Part shown: positions 16,121 through 24,937 of the stretch, piece by piece
Position numbering within the stretch: position 1 is the first letter of the stretch
Layout: each line of letters begins with the position of its first letter
Origin: Fictibacillus fluitans
GTDB taxonomy: Bacteria; Bacillota; Bacilli; Bacillales; Fictibacillaceae
NCBI RefSeq assembly: GCF_030418125.1
Contig: NZ_JAUHTR010000001.1
Location: 310,001 to 374,000 of the forward strand
Direction: 5' to 3'
DNA length: 64,000 nt
Position numbers and translations under genes: made by a program
The notes under the pieces: model-generated
What the model was told of the DNA's origin: nothing
Database searches by the model: none
Seen by the model: the letters and a program-made list of their open reading frames with translations, nothing else

Positions 16121-16777
16121 ATGAAAATAAAAATCAAGTCCAATTATGTGCCAAAAGCCAAAGTAACTTATGTCACCGCAGATACCTCTATTGCTGACAG
16201 CCGAAAACAGCTGATTGAATCGGGATACAGGTGCATCCCGGTTCTTGATGAAACTCACCAGACATTCAGGGGCTTGATCTACAAAGAAGCCACGTCCGAT
16301 TATATAATTGAAGGTAACGGACCGCTCTCTGATCCTGTGAGTATGCTGCTGAAAGATGAAAGTGCCTTTGTCTATGAAAATACTCCCTTCTTTAAAGTTC
16401 TTTTTACCATCAGACGCCTTCCTTTTCTTGCCGTCCTTAACCAAAACGGAGAGTTTCAGGGAATTGTCACCCACTCAAAAGTGATGGATATTCTTGAAGA
16501 CTCGTATGGCATAAAAAAAGGCGGATATTCGCTGACTGTTTCCACAACCGAAGGAAAGGGCTCCCTTAAAAAGTTGTTTTCCTCCATCGGGGAAGAATAC
16601 AATATTGAAGGAGTGTTTACCCAGGATGCGGGAAAACAGTTTGTGCGAAGAATTATCATCACCCTTAACCGTTCCGTTACGGAAGACCAAATAAAACAGC
16701 TCGTCCACAAACTGGAACATAGCGGTTTTAAAGTAGCGGAAGTGGAAGATTTGCGAGAATATGAATCGGCATTATAA
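16121..16777 (+). CDS. CBS-domain protein resembling c-di-AMP-binding CbpA
   Basis: A 218-residue cytosolic protein. Two CBS motifs fill residues ~5-130 (TADTSIADSRKQLIESGYRCIPVLDE and FFKVLFTIRRLPFLAVLNQNG). An ACT-like or nucleotide-binding C-terminal half covers ~140-205. This matches the layout of CbpA-type cyclic-di-AMP receptor proteins of Firmicutes; ligand binding is inferred from family resemblance. The start at 16121 is the only in-frame start codon, but the GAGGGGGAG ribosome site is unusually close, so translation may be weak. It converges on ggt, with a shared terminator between them. Confidence 0.7.
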   Translation: MKIKIKSNYVPKAKVTYVTADTSIADSRKQLIESGYRCIPVLDETHQTFRGLIYKEATSDYIIEGNGPLSDPVSMLLKDESAFVYENTPFFKVLFTIRRLPFLAVLNQNGEFQGIVTHSKVMDILEDSYGIKKGGYSLTVSTTEGKGSLKKLFSSIGEEYNIEGVFTQDAGKQFVRRIIITLNRSVTEDQIKQLVHKLEHSGFKVAEVEDLREYESAL

Positions 16778-16784
16778 ATATATA

Positions 16785-16819
16785 AAGAAGACGCATGGGC
16801 TTTCCATGCGTCTTCTTTA
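16785..16819. terminator. Bidirectional terminator between the CBS gene and ggt
   Basis: A perfect stem AAGAAGACGCATGG/CCATGCGTCTTCTT with a 5-nt loop and AT-rich tracts on both sides serves both converging genes. Confidence 0.8.
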
Positions 16820-18586
16820 TTATTTTCGGTTATTCAACGTAACACCAATAGCCGCCCCATTCCGGCTGGAATCGGCCACTCCTTTAAAATATCCCTCTTT
16901 GCTGTCGATAAAGATACTTTGAACATTTCCTATTTCATCACCGGGCTGTCCGAAAGCATGCCCTTTATTTTTCAATGCGGAAATGATGTCGGCTGGAATT
17001 CCTTTTTCGTATTGATAGTTGTTTACATTATTCGTATAGATCCTCGGTTCTTCCACAGCAGCTTTCAATTCCATATCATACTCAAGAGAGTGGAGAATGG
17101 TTTGTAATACTGAAGTGATAATGGTTGGCCCGCCCGGTGAGCCAACTGTCAGATAAGGCTTATCATTTTTGAAGATGATGGTTGGCGTCATGCTGCTGAG
17201 CGGCCGCTTATCGGGTTGGACCTCATTGGCTCCCCCAGGAACCGCATCAAAGTCAGTCAGCTCATTATTAAGCATAAATCCATAGCCCGGAACCATGATC
17301 CCTGTTCCGAATACCTGCTCGATGGTCGTTGTATACGATACAACATTTCCCCACCGGTCAGCTACTGTAAAATGAGTGGTCTGTCCTGTTTTTTTGTTGT
17401 CGTTTTGGTTAACAACCTTATAATTTGGTGTGTCATTTTCATATTTCCACGGGTTTCCGGCTTTAACTGTTTTATTCATGTGATCCAGTCCCATGAGAGC
17501 CTGGCGCTCTTTAATATATTCCGGATGCAGCAGCCCTTTAACTGGCACCTTTACAAATTCCGGGTCTCCTGCATATGCCGCACGGTCCGCATATGAAAGG
17601 TGCATTGCTTCCGCAAGAAGGTGATACTTTTGCCACGACTTGACGTCATACTGTGATAAATGGTAGCTGTCGAGCACCTTCAGCATCTGCAAGAGGAAAA
17701 CCCCGCCTGAACTCGGCGGCGGCATGCTGGCTACCCGGTATCCTTTATAATCTCCCCATACCGGCTGATCGACGGTCACGTGATAGTTTTTAAGATCTGC
17801 CTGCTTGATAGTTCCTCCTCTTTCCTGCACGGCACGCGCAAGCGCACGTCCGGCTTCGCCGCTGTAAAGCACATCAGGGCCGTCCTTGCGGATCAGGCGG
17901 AAGGTTCTGGCCAAATCCTTTTGAACGAGCTTATCTCCTTCTTTCAATGCCTTTCCATGGGGAAGGAACACCTTTTTGGCATCCGACATTGATAGCTTAT
18001 CTTTGCTTTCCTCAATTGATCTTGCAAGAACTGAATCAACCGGAAAACCATGCTGTGCCAGGCCAATTGCGGGGTTGATAAGCAGGCTCATCGGCTTTGT
18101 GCCCCATTTATCCAGTGCTTTTTGCAGTCCGGCCAACGTTCCCGGAACACCAACCGCGGTCCCCTGAGTGACTCTTTTTTCAAAAGGAATTGGTTTTTCA
18201 TCCGCACCAAGAAACATATCAGGTTTAGCGCCTGCAGGAGCACGTTCCCGGCTGTCAATGATTGATGTTTTTTTGGTCCGGGCATCATAGACCATCATGA
18301 AGCCACCTCCACCAATCCCCGACATCATCGGCTCTGTGACGTTAAGGGCAAACTGGACAGCAACGGCTGCGTCAACCGCATTGCCGCCACTTCTCAGCAC
18401 GTCCGCGCCAATTTTTGAAGCGAGCGGGGTAGCGCTGGCTACCATGCCGTCCTGTCCATAGGCAACTTGTGAATAATTGTCGTTTTTACCTTGGGTCTGT
18501 GAAGCCTTCGCTAATCCTGCACCGGGTTGAAATGCAACAAAAAAACTGAGCATCATGATTAAAAAAATTGCAAATTTCCGTTTCAT
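16820..18586 (-). CDS. ggt: Gamma-glutamyltranspeptidase, secreted
   Basis: A 588-residue preproenzyme, close to the 587 of B. subtilis Ggt. A signal peptide covers residues ~1-28. The large subunit runs to about 402, and autocleavage would occur before Thr403 in GQTTHFTVAD, the N-terminal nucleophile of the small subunit. Substrate-binding blocks include ERAPAGA (with the Arg that contacts the glutamyl carboxylate) and the small-subunit GSPGG. The enzyme hydrolyses or transfers gamma-glutamyl groups from glutathione, glutamine or poly-gamma-glutamate outside the cell. A longer reading frame exists upstream, but GGGAGG 6-10 nt before ATG 18586 and the signal peptide fix the start. A sigma-B-like promoter lies upstream. 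The divergent neighbour is a gamma-glutamyl hydrolase. Confidence 0.95.
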   Translation of the reverse strand: MKRKFAIFLIMMLSFFVAFQPGAGLAKASQTQGKNDNYSQVAYGQDGMVASATPLASKIGADVLRSGGNAVDAAVAVQFALNVTEPMMSGIGGGGFMMVYDARTKKTSIIDSRERAPAGAKPDMFLGADEKPIPFEKRVTQGTAVGVPGTLAGLQKALDKWGTKPMSLLINPAIGLAQHGFPVDSVLARSIEESKDKLSMSDAKKVFLPHGKALKEGDKLVQKDLARTFRLIRKDGPDVLYSGEAGRALARAVQERGGTIKQADLKNYHVTVDQPVWGDYKGYRVASMPPPSSGGVFLLQMLKVLDSYHLSQYDVKSWQKYHLLAEAMHLSYADRAAYAGDPEFVKVPVKGLLHPEYIKERQALMGLDHMNKTVKAGNPWKYENDTPNYKVVNQNDNKKTGQTTHFTVADRWGNVVSYTTTIEQVFGTGIMVPGYGFMLNNELTDFDAVPGGANEVQPDKRPLSSMTPTIIFKNDKPYLTVGSPGGPTIITSVLQTILHSLEYDMELKAAVEEPRIYTNNVNNYQYEKGIPADIISALKNKGHAFGQPGDEIGNVQSIFIDSKEGYFKGVADSSRNGAAIGVTLNNRK

Positions 18587-18635
18587 GTGTAACCTCCCTG
18601 ATTTTTGAATTTTTAGATAATTTACCGATATATGT

Positions 18636-18660
18636 ATACCCTTTGAGTTTGTTTGCAAAC
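18636..18660 (-). promoter_or_regulatory. Sigma-B-type promoter for ggt
   Basis: On the minus strand GTTTGC, a 13-nt spacer and GGGTAT match the general-stress consensus GTTTAA-N12-15-GGGTAT, with a perfect -10. It lies about 50 nt upstream of ATG 18586. No comparably good sigma-A pair was seen here. Confidence 0.55.
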
Positions 18661-18718
18661 GTTCCCTTGCAATTGGGCATACTGGTAGACACCGGCAATC
18701 AGGAAGGGAAGATAAATT

Positions 18719-19456
18719 ATGAACGGAAATCTCCCGGTGATCGGGATTACAGTTTCTTCGACCATGCATCAGGACAACCTGAGTTCAATATTAAATACGG
18801 CCTACAGCAAAGCCATGATTCAAGCAGGAGGCTTGCCTTTACTAATACCGACCGTAGACGTTGAAGCAGCCCGGAGAACCCTGGATCTTTGTGACGGTCT
18901 CCTGCTTCCTGGAGGTGATGACATCGATCCATCCTTTTTTGGTGAAGATCCAATACCTCTCCTTGGAAAAGTAAATCCACTGCAGGACGAATGTGAAATC
19001 GGTGTGCTGAAAGCAGCATTAGATAAGAACAAGCCCATTTTAGGCATCTGCCGGGGAATGGGCATTATCAACATCGCACTTGGCGGCACGATGATACAGC
19101 ATGTGGACATCGAGATCACAAATCCGATCAAACACCATCAAGAGGCGGCCCGAAGTATGCCCACTCATTCGATTACTGTTGAGGAAAATTCCCTGCTGTA
19201 TGATCTTACAGAGAGAAAGACCGAGTTAAAGGTTAACAGTTTTCACCATCAGGCGGTTAAAAAGGCTCCCTCCAGACTCCGCCCTGTGGCTTATGCCTCC
19301 GATGGTGTGATTGAAGCCATCGAATCAATGGAGAAAGGTCAATTTATCCTCGGTGTCCAATGGCATCCAGAAGAACTGAATAGTTTCCTGCCACATACAG
19401 CATTGCTGGATAAGTTCATTAATGCCTGCAGGTCCAACAAAAAAAGGCTTCAGTAA
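18719..19456 (+). CDS. Gamma-glutamyl-GABA hydrolase family (PuuD-like class I amidotransferase)
   Basis: A 245-residue peptidase C26 protein. The nucleophile elbow is LGICRGMGIINIALGG (Cys near residue 111). The catalytic His and Glu are in GVQWHPEEL near residues 218-223. GGDDIDPSFFGEDP near residue 62 is the PuuD-type substrate loop. PuuD hydrolyses gamma-glutamyl-GABA. No other putrescine genes are present, and the divergent partner is ggt, so a role in cleaving gamma-glutamyl products inside the cell is plausible. It starts at ATG 18719 after AGGAAGGG and ends in a bidirectional terminator. Confidence 0.85.
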   Translation: MNGNLPVIGITVSSTMHQDNLSSILNTAYSKAMIQAGGLPLLIPTVDVEAARRTLDLCDGLLLPGGDDIDPSFFGEDPIPLLGKVNPLQDECEIGVLKAALDKNKPILGICRGMGIINIALGGTMIQHVDIEITNPIKHHQEAARSMPTHSITVEENSLLYDLTERKTELKVNSFHHQAVKKAPSRLRPVAYASDGVIEAIESMEKGQFILGVQWHPEELNSFLPHTALLDKFINACRSNKKRLQ

Positions 19457-19478
19457 GCAAATACTGAAAGCCTTTTTG
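19439..19478. terminator. Bidirectional terminator between the PuuD-like gene and the Rieske oxidoreductase
   Basis: GGCTTCAGTA pairs with TACTGAAAGCC (one bulge) with A and T tracts on both sides; it overlaps the 3' end of the PuuD-like gene. Confidence 0.75.
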
Positions 19479-19480
19479 CA

Positions 19481-21007
19481 TTATTCGTCATTCAATTTTG
19501 TCAGCGGATCAACAGCCGGCCCTTCCACAACTTCTCCTTCATAGGAAAACCTTGAACCATGACAAGGACAATCCCACGTCCGTTCGGCGTTGTTCCAGGC
19601 CACTTCACAGCCCAAATGAGTGCAGGTGGTATCCACCACATAAAGCTGGCCGCGCTCATCCTTATAGGCACCCGCTCTTTTTCCATTATAGGTAACTGGA
19701 GCACCTTCATCCGGTCCAAGCTCTGCCGGCGTACGGTCAGGCATCTCCAATTTTCCTTCTACCAAATGTTTGGCAACGTCAGCATTTTCAACAACAAGCG
19801 TTTTCAAGCCTGGATCCGCTTTAAATCTCTGGGGAGTAAAGACTTCCCGGTACGGATTTTCCCGGTCCAAAATTAAATCTCTCACCAGCATTCCTGCGAA
19901 AATTCCGTTGGTCATCCCCCATTTTCTGTAGCCTGTGGCAACCAGTATATTGCTATGGACAGAGGTAATGGGCCCGATGTAAGGGATTTTATCCAGCGTT
20001 ACCAAATCCTGAGCAGACCAGCGGTACGGTATATCAGTGGCTGCCAGCACGTCTTCGCTGAATTTGCGAAGCGCCTCATAGTGTTTTTCAGTATTATCAT
20101 CCTGTCCGGTCTTATGGCTTTCACCGCCGACAATAAGTAACTTTTCACCGTTACTTTCAGTGTATCTGATTGACCGGGTCGGACTGTCTGCGCTTAAGTA
20201 CATTCCTCCCGGATACTCCATTGCGGTTTTCACACCAATGGAGTAGGAGCGTTCGGGATGCATTCTCGCAAAGTAAAATCCTGCTCCGTCATAAAATGGG
20301 AAGTGGGAAGCAACAACTGCATGGTGGCAACGAACCTTATGCCCTTCTCTTGTAACGACAACCGGCTGTGGTCCGGTTTCGATGTCAGATGCAGTGGTTC
20401 CTTCAAATATTCTACCCCCGCTTTTTACAAATTCATCGGCCAGTGCTGCCAAATATTTTACCGGATGAAACTGGCCCTGCTTTTTCATGGAAACGGCGCC
20501 AAGAACCGGAATATTCAATGGAATGGAATCCAGATATTCACAATCGATCCCAAGTCTTTGATAAGCATCATATTCTTTTTTCACCTGTTCCAGGTACTGC
20601 TCGGATTCTGCATAAATAATGGCATCCTGTTCGGAAAAGTCACAGTCAATTCCATGTTCCTGAATGGTTGATTTAACAAAATTCAGTGCTTCATTATTGG
20701 CTTCATAATATTGCCTTGTCACTTCCTCACCAAAGTGCTGAATCAATTCATTATAAATGACACCATGCTGGCTCGTGACTTTTGCTGTTGTATGGCCTGT
20801 CGTCCCATTTAACAGCTTTCCTCCTTCAAGCAGGATAACATTTTGTCCCTCTTTGCTTAATAGATAAGCGGTGGTAATTCCGCTAATTCCGCCTCCAATA
20901 ACAACGACATCCGCTTCGTCGTCAGCTCTCAATTGTTCATATTCCTTCACTGTAAAGGAATCTCTCCAATAGGATTCGGAAAAATGCGGCAGTTTACTGT
21001 TTGTCAT
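19481..21007 (-). CDS. FAD-dependent oxidoreductase (DadA-like) fused to a C-terminal Rieske domain
   Basis: About 508 residues. The N-terminal DAO-type flavin domain (ADVVVIGGGISGITTAYLLS near residue 30) covers roughly residues 25-400. The C-terminal Rieske [2Fe-2S] domain carries both ligand boxes, CTHLGC and CPCHGS, near residues 465-490. This fusion is a known Bacillus family whose substrate is not established; amine or D-amino-acid oxidation with electron transfer to the cluster is inferred. The first ATG (21016) sits 2 nt from GGAGG. The second (21007) is 11 nt away and is preferred, though the choice is not firm. The gene appears monocistronic. Confidence 0.85.
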   Translation of the reverse strand: MTNSKLPHFSESYWRDSFTVKEYEQLRADDEADVVVIGGGISGITTAYLLSKEGQNVILLEGGKLLNGTTGHTTAKVTSQHGVIYNELIQHFGEEVTRQYYEANNEALNFVKSTIQEHGIDCDFSEQDAIIYAESEQYLEQVKKEYDAYQRLGIDCEYLDSIPLNIPVLGAVSMKKQGQFHPVKYLAALADEFVKSGGRIFEGTTASDIETGPQPVVVTREGHKVRCHHAVVASHFPFYDGAGFYFARMHPERSYSIGVKTAMEYPGGMYLSADSPTRSIRYTESNGEKLLIVGGESHKTGQDDNTEKHYEALRKFSEDVLAATDIPYRWSAQDLVTLDKIPYIGPITSVHSNILVATGYRKWGMTNGIFAGMLVRDLILDRENPYREVFTPQRFKADPGLKTLVVENADVAKHLVEGKLEMPDRTPAELGPDEGAPVTYNGKRAGAYKDERGQLYVVDTTCTHLGCEVAWNNAERTWDCPCHGSRFSYEGEVVEGPAVDPLTKLNDE

Positions 21008-21106
21008 ATTGTTCATTCCCTCCTGTCTTACCTATTTTTCCCTGTTTTTCTTTTTTCATGTCATCATTGCCTTACTTTTACTCATATACCCAATTATCGG
21101 GAAAAT

Positions 21107-21145
21107 AAAAAAACCGTGGAACTCATAATGAGTTCCACGGTTTTC
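21107..21145 (-). terminator. Terminator after the NlpC/P60 gene
   Basis: AACCGTGGAACTCAT pairs with ATGAGTTCCACGGTT around AA: a long perfect stem with A/T tracts on both sides (possibly bidirectional). Confidence 0.8.
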
Positions 21146-21149
21146 CTGA

Positions 21150-21803
21150 TTAGATTCGCTTTGCTCCCAAATAGCGTGCCTTCCAATAACTGTTGTCCAT
21201 GGAAACAATCGCAACACCATTGGAGGAAGTTGCAGAAATAAACTGATTGCTTCCAACATAAATGCCGACATGTGAAGCACCTGTGGTATAGGTTGTAAAG
21301 AAAACAAGATCTCCTGCCTGCAGGGTCGTAACTTTTGTGCCCTGCTTGTACATGTCTGCGGTTGTTCTTGGAAGTGTAATTCCTGCTGATTTGTTAAACA
21401 CATAATCAACATAGCCACTGCAGTCAAAACCGGATGGTGATGTACCGCCCCATACGTAAGGTACACCTATGTATTGTTTTGCTGTTGAAACAATATGTGA
21501 GGCATTGTATGAATTCGTTACGCCCAATGCCTTGAATGTTGCAGGTCCGGCAATTCCATCAGCCGAAAGACCCTTTGCTTTTTGAAAACTCATGACAGCG
21601 CTTTGCGTGTAGGTTCCAAAATAGGTAGTCGGTGTTCCGCTGTAGGAAAAATAGCCTTTTGTTTTTAAAGTTTGCTGTAAATCTCTTACTTCAGAATGTG
21701 TCATACCGTATTTCAACGTGTGATCTCCGAGTGCAGCTTCTCCAACAATTGGATTTGCAGCTAATATGCCTGCAATTCCTAACCCCATAAGTAATTTTTT
21801 CAA
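21150..21803 (-). CDS. Secreted NlpC/P60 endopeptidase with peptidoglycan-binding domain
   Basis: A 217-residue exported cell-wall hydrolase. The signal peptide ends near GEA (residues ~1-23). A PG_binding_1 domain covers ~30-93 (VRDLQQTLKTKGYF, ADGIAGPATFKAL). The NlpC/P60 catalytic domain covers ~100-217, with Cys128 in FDCSGYV and His178 in ASHVGIYVG. It should cleave D-Glu-to-diaminopimelate bonds in stem peptides. The start is TTG 21803, with AGGGGGAAAG at a longish spacing. A perfect WalR-type direct repeat lies ~83 nt upstream. It neighbours recQ, just as the WalR-controlled autolysin gene yocH neighbours recQ (yocI) in B. subtilis. Confidence 0.9.
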   Translation of the reverse strand: MKKLLMGLGIAGILAANPIVGEAALGDHTLKYGMTHSEVRDLQQTLKTKGYFSYSGTPTTYFGTYTQSAVMSFQKAKGLSADGIAGPATFKALGVTNSYNASHIVSTAKQYIGVPYVWGGTSPSGFDCSGYVDYVFNKSAGITLPRTTADMYKQGTKVTTLQAGDLVFFTTYTTGASHVGIYVGSNQFISATSSNGVAIVSMDNSYWKARYLGAKRI

Positions 21804-21885
21804 CTCGTGCTTTCCCCCTAAAATTTTCTTGCAATACCAATAAATCTATCTTATAAAAATTTCTTAACAAAACTATTTTAGTAAG

Positions 21886-21902
21886 GTTACAGTTATGTTA
21901 CA
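21886..21902 (-). promoter_or_regulatory. WalR (YycF) box before the NlpC/P60 gene
   Basis: On the minus strand TGTAAC-ATAAC-TGTAAC is an exact fit to the WalR consensus TGT(A/T)A(A/T/C)-N5-TGT(A/T)A(A/T/C). Its position upstream of a wall hydrolase supports activation by the essential WalRK system. Confidence 0.75.
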
Positions 21903-22071
21903 AATTTCTACATGTTTCCCCCGTTCCCACCATTTTACTTCATTTCACGTCGAAAAATGCATGAAACTTCTTTGTGAATTTCTGCAGGTTTTAGCCGATT
22001 GTAGTATAATTAATCATTGTCTGCTTTCAAAGGCAGCCGTTTTACTCTCTCTTTTTTGGAAAGGAGATTTT

Positions 22072-24174
22072 ATGCTTAATCTTGCACAGCAAATATTAGA
22101 ACGTCATTTCGGCTATCCTTCCTTTCGTCCTGGACAGGAAGCGGTAATTAAAAGCATTTTTAAAGGAAAGAACACGCTTGGCATCATGCCGACAGGAGGC
22201 GGAAAATCACTCTGCTACCAAGTGCCGGCCATGCTGCTCGAAGGCGTTACGCTCGTTATTTCACCTCTGATTTCCCTTATGAAGGACCAGGTGGATTCCC
22301 TGGAAAACGCAGGAATACCCTCTACATATATTAATAGTTCATTATCGGATATGGAAATTCAGGAGCGTTTGCAGAATGCTCAAAAAGGCGCATATCAGCT
22401 GATTTATGTTGCCCCTGAGCGGCTTGAAGCCCACAGTTTCAGAAGATTAATCGGCCAGATCCGTGTTTCGATGATTGCCATTGATGAAGCCCACTGTATC
22501 TCACAATGGGGACATGACTTTCGTCCAAGCTATCTTCGAATTAAAGATATGCTCGGAAGTCTGTATCCCCGCCCTGTCATCGTTGCCCTGACAGCTACGG
22601 CAACTAAGGAAGTGACAGAAGATATCTGCTCACAGCTGAATATTGAAGAAACAGTAGTGACCGGCTTTGGAAGGGAAAACCTTACCTTTTCTATTATCAA
22701 GGATGAAGTGAAACGCGACTTTCTATTAAAATACATTGAAAAAAATCAATCCAGCCCGGGTATCATTTACGCCGCTACACGAAATGAGGTGGATCAGCTT
22801 CACGGACTGCTGATTAAACAAGGGTATCGAACGTCAAAATATCATGCAGGACTGTCTGAAGAGGAACGTGCTGAATCCCAAAACCAGTTTATCTACGATG
22901 ATACTTCAATCATGGTGGCAACCAATGCATTCGGAATGGGAATTAACAAAACCAATGTCCGGTTTGTCATTCATTACAACCTGCCACGCAATCTCGAAGC
23001 CTATTATCAGGAAGCCGGACGTGCGGGAAGGGATGGCGAACCAAGCGAATGTCTGCTGTTCTTCTCACCCCGGGATGTACAGCTCCAAAAGTTTCTGATT
23101 GAACAAAGCACACAGGATGAAACGAGAAAAGGCAGCGAATACAAAAAGCTTCAGTTGATGACAGACTATTGCCATACCGAACAATGCCTCCAGCGGTTTA
23201 TCGTGGAATATTTCGGGGATGAACCCGCCGCGAATTGCGGCAAATGCGGCAACTGTACAGACGAGCGTGATCAAAAGGAGATCACTACGCAGGCGCAGAT
23301 GGTTTTTTCCTGCGTCAAGCGGATGAATGAACGGTTTGGGAAAACCGCTGTTGCCCAGGTACTCAACGGTTCCCGGACTAAACGGCTGCAGGAGCTTGGA
23401 CTCACCTCCCTGTCCACCTATGGACTGATGAAGGATGTTTCCCAAAAAGAAATCATGCAGCTGATTGACTATCTAACCGCTGAAGGATTGCTTCAATTAT
23501 CCGACAGTCAGTATCCAGTGTTAATGCTTACCCAGCAGGCCATACATGTTCTCAAGGGAGAAGAAAAGGTGTACCGGAAGGAAAAGCGGAAGATGGTTGT
23601 CAGGGTTGCACAAAACAATGAACTGTTTGAACACCTCAGAGCTTTGCGAAAGGAACTGGCAGATCAGGAAAACGTCCCTCCATATGTTGTATTTGCTGAC
23701 AGTGCATTGAAAGAAATGAGTGAAAAAATTCCTCAGACGGAAGAGGAAATGCTGACGATCAAAGGGGTCGGCCAGGTCAAATTTGAACGCTATGGTGCCC
23801 TCTTTCTTGAAGCGTTAAAAGGACAGGCAGCAGAGAAAGCAGTTACCGAGAAAAGGGCTGAAACAAATCAAAAAAACAGTCATCTCGAATCCTATGCCCT
23901 TTTCAATGAAAATCACACCATTGACCGCATTGCGCAAATCAGAAACCTTTCTGAACAGACGGTAGAAAACCATCTGCTGCGATGTGCGGAAGAAGATATG
24001 TCCTTCGACTGGAGCCGGATTATCCCCGATGGACAGGAAGAAAAAATACTGAATGCGATTGAAAAGCTGGGGTCTGAAAAATTAAAGCCATTAAAAGATG
24101 AACTTGGTGAGGAAACATCCTATTTTGCCATCAAAGCAGTAATGGCAAAACATCGCACACAGCCAATCCATTAA
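22072..24174 (+). CDS. recQ: RecQ ATP-dependent DNA helicase
   Basis: About 700 residues: a 3'-5' superfamily-2 helicase of recombination and replication-fork repair. The order of parts is Walker A MPTGGGKS (near residue 41-46), DEAH box IDEAHCISQWGHDFRP (138-141), helicase C domain with QEAGRAGRDG, a RecQ zinc site with Cys residues in CLQRF and CGKCGNC, a winged-helix RQC region, an HRDC domain (FEHLRALRKELADQENVPPYVVF) and a C-terminal helix-turn-helix-like tail (TIDRIAQIRNLSEQTVENHL). Upstream in-frame ATG codons exist, but AAGGAG at 22061-22066 and the conserved MLNLAQQILERHFGY start fix 22072. A TATAAT at 22005-22010 is the likely -10. Confidence 0.95.
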   Translation: MLNLAQQILERHFGYPSFRPGQEAVIKSIFKGKNTLGIMPTGGGKSLCYQVPAMLLEGVTLVISPLISLMKDQVDSLENAGIPSTYINSSLSDMEIQERLQNAQKGAYQLIYVAPERLEAHSFRRLIGQIRVSMIAIDEAHCISQWGHDFRPSYLRIKDMLGSLYPRPVIVALTATATKEVTEDICSQLNIEETVVTGFGRENLTFSIIKDEVKRDFLLKYIEKNQSSPGIIYAATRNEVDQLHGLLIKQGYRTSKYHAGLSEEERAESQNQFIYDDTSIMVATNAFGMGINKTNVRFVIHYNLPRNLEAYYQEAGRAGRDGEPSECLLFFSPRDVQLQKFLIEQSTQDETRKGSEYKKLQLMTDYCHTEQCLQRFIVEYFGDEPAANCGKCGNCTDERDQKEITTQAQMVFSCVKRMNERFGKTAVAQVLNGSRTKRLQELGLTSLSTYGLMKDVSQKEIMQLIDYLTAEGLLQLSDSQYPVLMLTQQAIHVLKGEEKVYRKEKRKMVVRVAQNNELFEHLRALRKELADQENVPPYVVFADSALKEMSEKIPQTEEEMLTIKGVGQVKFERYGALFLEALKGQAAEKAVTEKRAETNQKNSHLESYALFNENHTIDRIAQIRNLSEQTVENHLLRCAEEDMSFDWSRIIPDGQEEKILNAIEKLGSEKLKPLKDELGEETSYFAIKAVMAKHRTQPIH

Positions 24175-24203
24175 AAAAGGAAGCCATGAAGGCTTCCTTT
24201 TGT
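24174..24203 (+). terminator. Terminator after recQ
   Basis: AAGGAAGCC pairs with GGCTTCCTT around ATGAA, followed by TTGTT; converges on the membrane-protein gene and may serve both strands. Confidence 0.7.
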
Positions 24204-24871
24204 TATACTTCAACACCTCTTTGTCTCTGGTCCAGATAAAATTTGGTCGCCCAAAGACTAATGAGCAGAATAAGCTCAAAGGCATTGGTTACAGCTGTGC
24301 TGTTCAAATTAAGTGGTATGGCGCTGCCTGCCGTCATAATCACCGCTCCGGCGAGCATCCAGATCCAATGCTGCCGTTTTAAAATATAAAAACCGGCTGC
24401 CAGCAATGGAATTATGGTAATCAGCACCATAAGCGGCGGACCGCCCGATTCGGCATTCACGTACCGAAGTGCGCCAAATTTTTCTTCCACTTTCAATTTA
24501 ACATCCTTGGTTTCCGTCACAAATTCCAGTACGATCAGCACGAAGGTGAATACAAGAAAGGAACGCTTGGCATTTTTGGTTTTCGCCCACCTTACCCCGG
24601 ATTCCCTTATGACATAGTAAGAAAACATAACAAGCATTGGTGTGAAAAGTGCATGGAAAATAAAGCGGTAATAACTTAATTTTTCAAGAAAAGAGCCGCT
24701 CCCTATCCATTTTCCAATGGCAATCACTCCATTGTCATACACAAGTCCCAACGTTACAAAAACGAGCAGATTGCCAAGCGTAAATAATCCGGTTTGGTTG
24801 GCCCGGTAAAACCCGATCAAAAGCAAAGCCACGTATCCTATTGTAAAAAAAGCATAAATCAAAGAATCCAT
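24203..24871 (-). CDS. Hypothetical polytopic membrane protein
   Basis: A 222-residue protein with about seven predicted membrane helices separated by short loops. A conserved-looking cluster HALFTPMLVMFSYYVIRESG lies near residue 73-92. I do not recognise the family and see no catalytic motif I can name. It converges on recQ and is preceded by GGGAGAAAAGG before ATG 24871. The following gene is separated by a terminator, so it is monocistronic. Confidence 0.65.
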   Translation of the reverse strand: MDSLIYAFFTIGYVALLLIGFYRANQTGLFTLGNLLVFVTLGLVYDNGVIAIGKWIGSGSFLEKLSYYRFIFHALFTPMLVMFSYYVIRESGVRWAKTKNAKRSFLVFTFVLIVLEFVTETKDVKLKVEEKFGALRYVNAESGGPPLMVLITIIPLLAAGFYILKRQHWIWMLAGAVIMTAGSAIPLNLNSTAVTNAFELILLISLWATKFYLDQRQRGVEV

Positions 24872-24908
24872 CCTTTTCTCCCTTCAATGAAAATTTTACT
24901 GGCAATGA

Positions 24909-24937
24909 AAAAAGCAATGAGCACTCCGCTCATTGCA
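24909..24937 (-). terminator. Terminator overlapping the end of the 68-residue gene
   Basis: On the minus strand GCAATGAGC pairs perfectly with GCTCATTGC around GGAGT, followed by TTTTTT. The stem contains the TGA stop. Confidence 0.8.

Noticed and set aside
15989-16474. Minus-strand open frame opposite the CBS-domain gene
   Set aside because: It covers the well-supported CBS gene on the other strand and has no recognisable domain or ribosome site.
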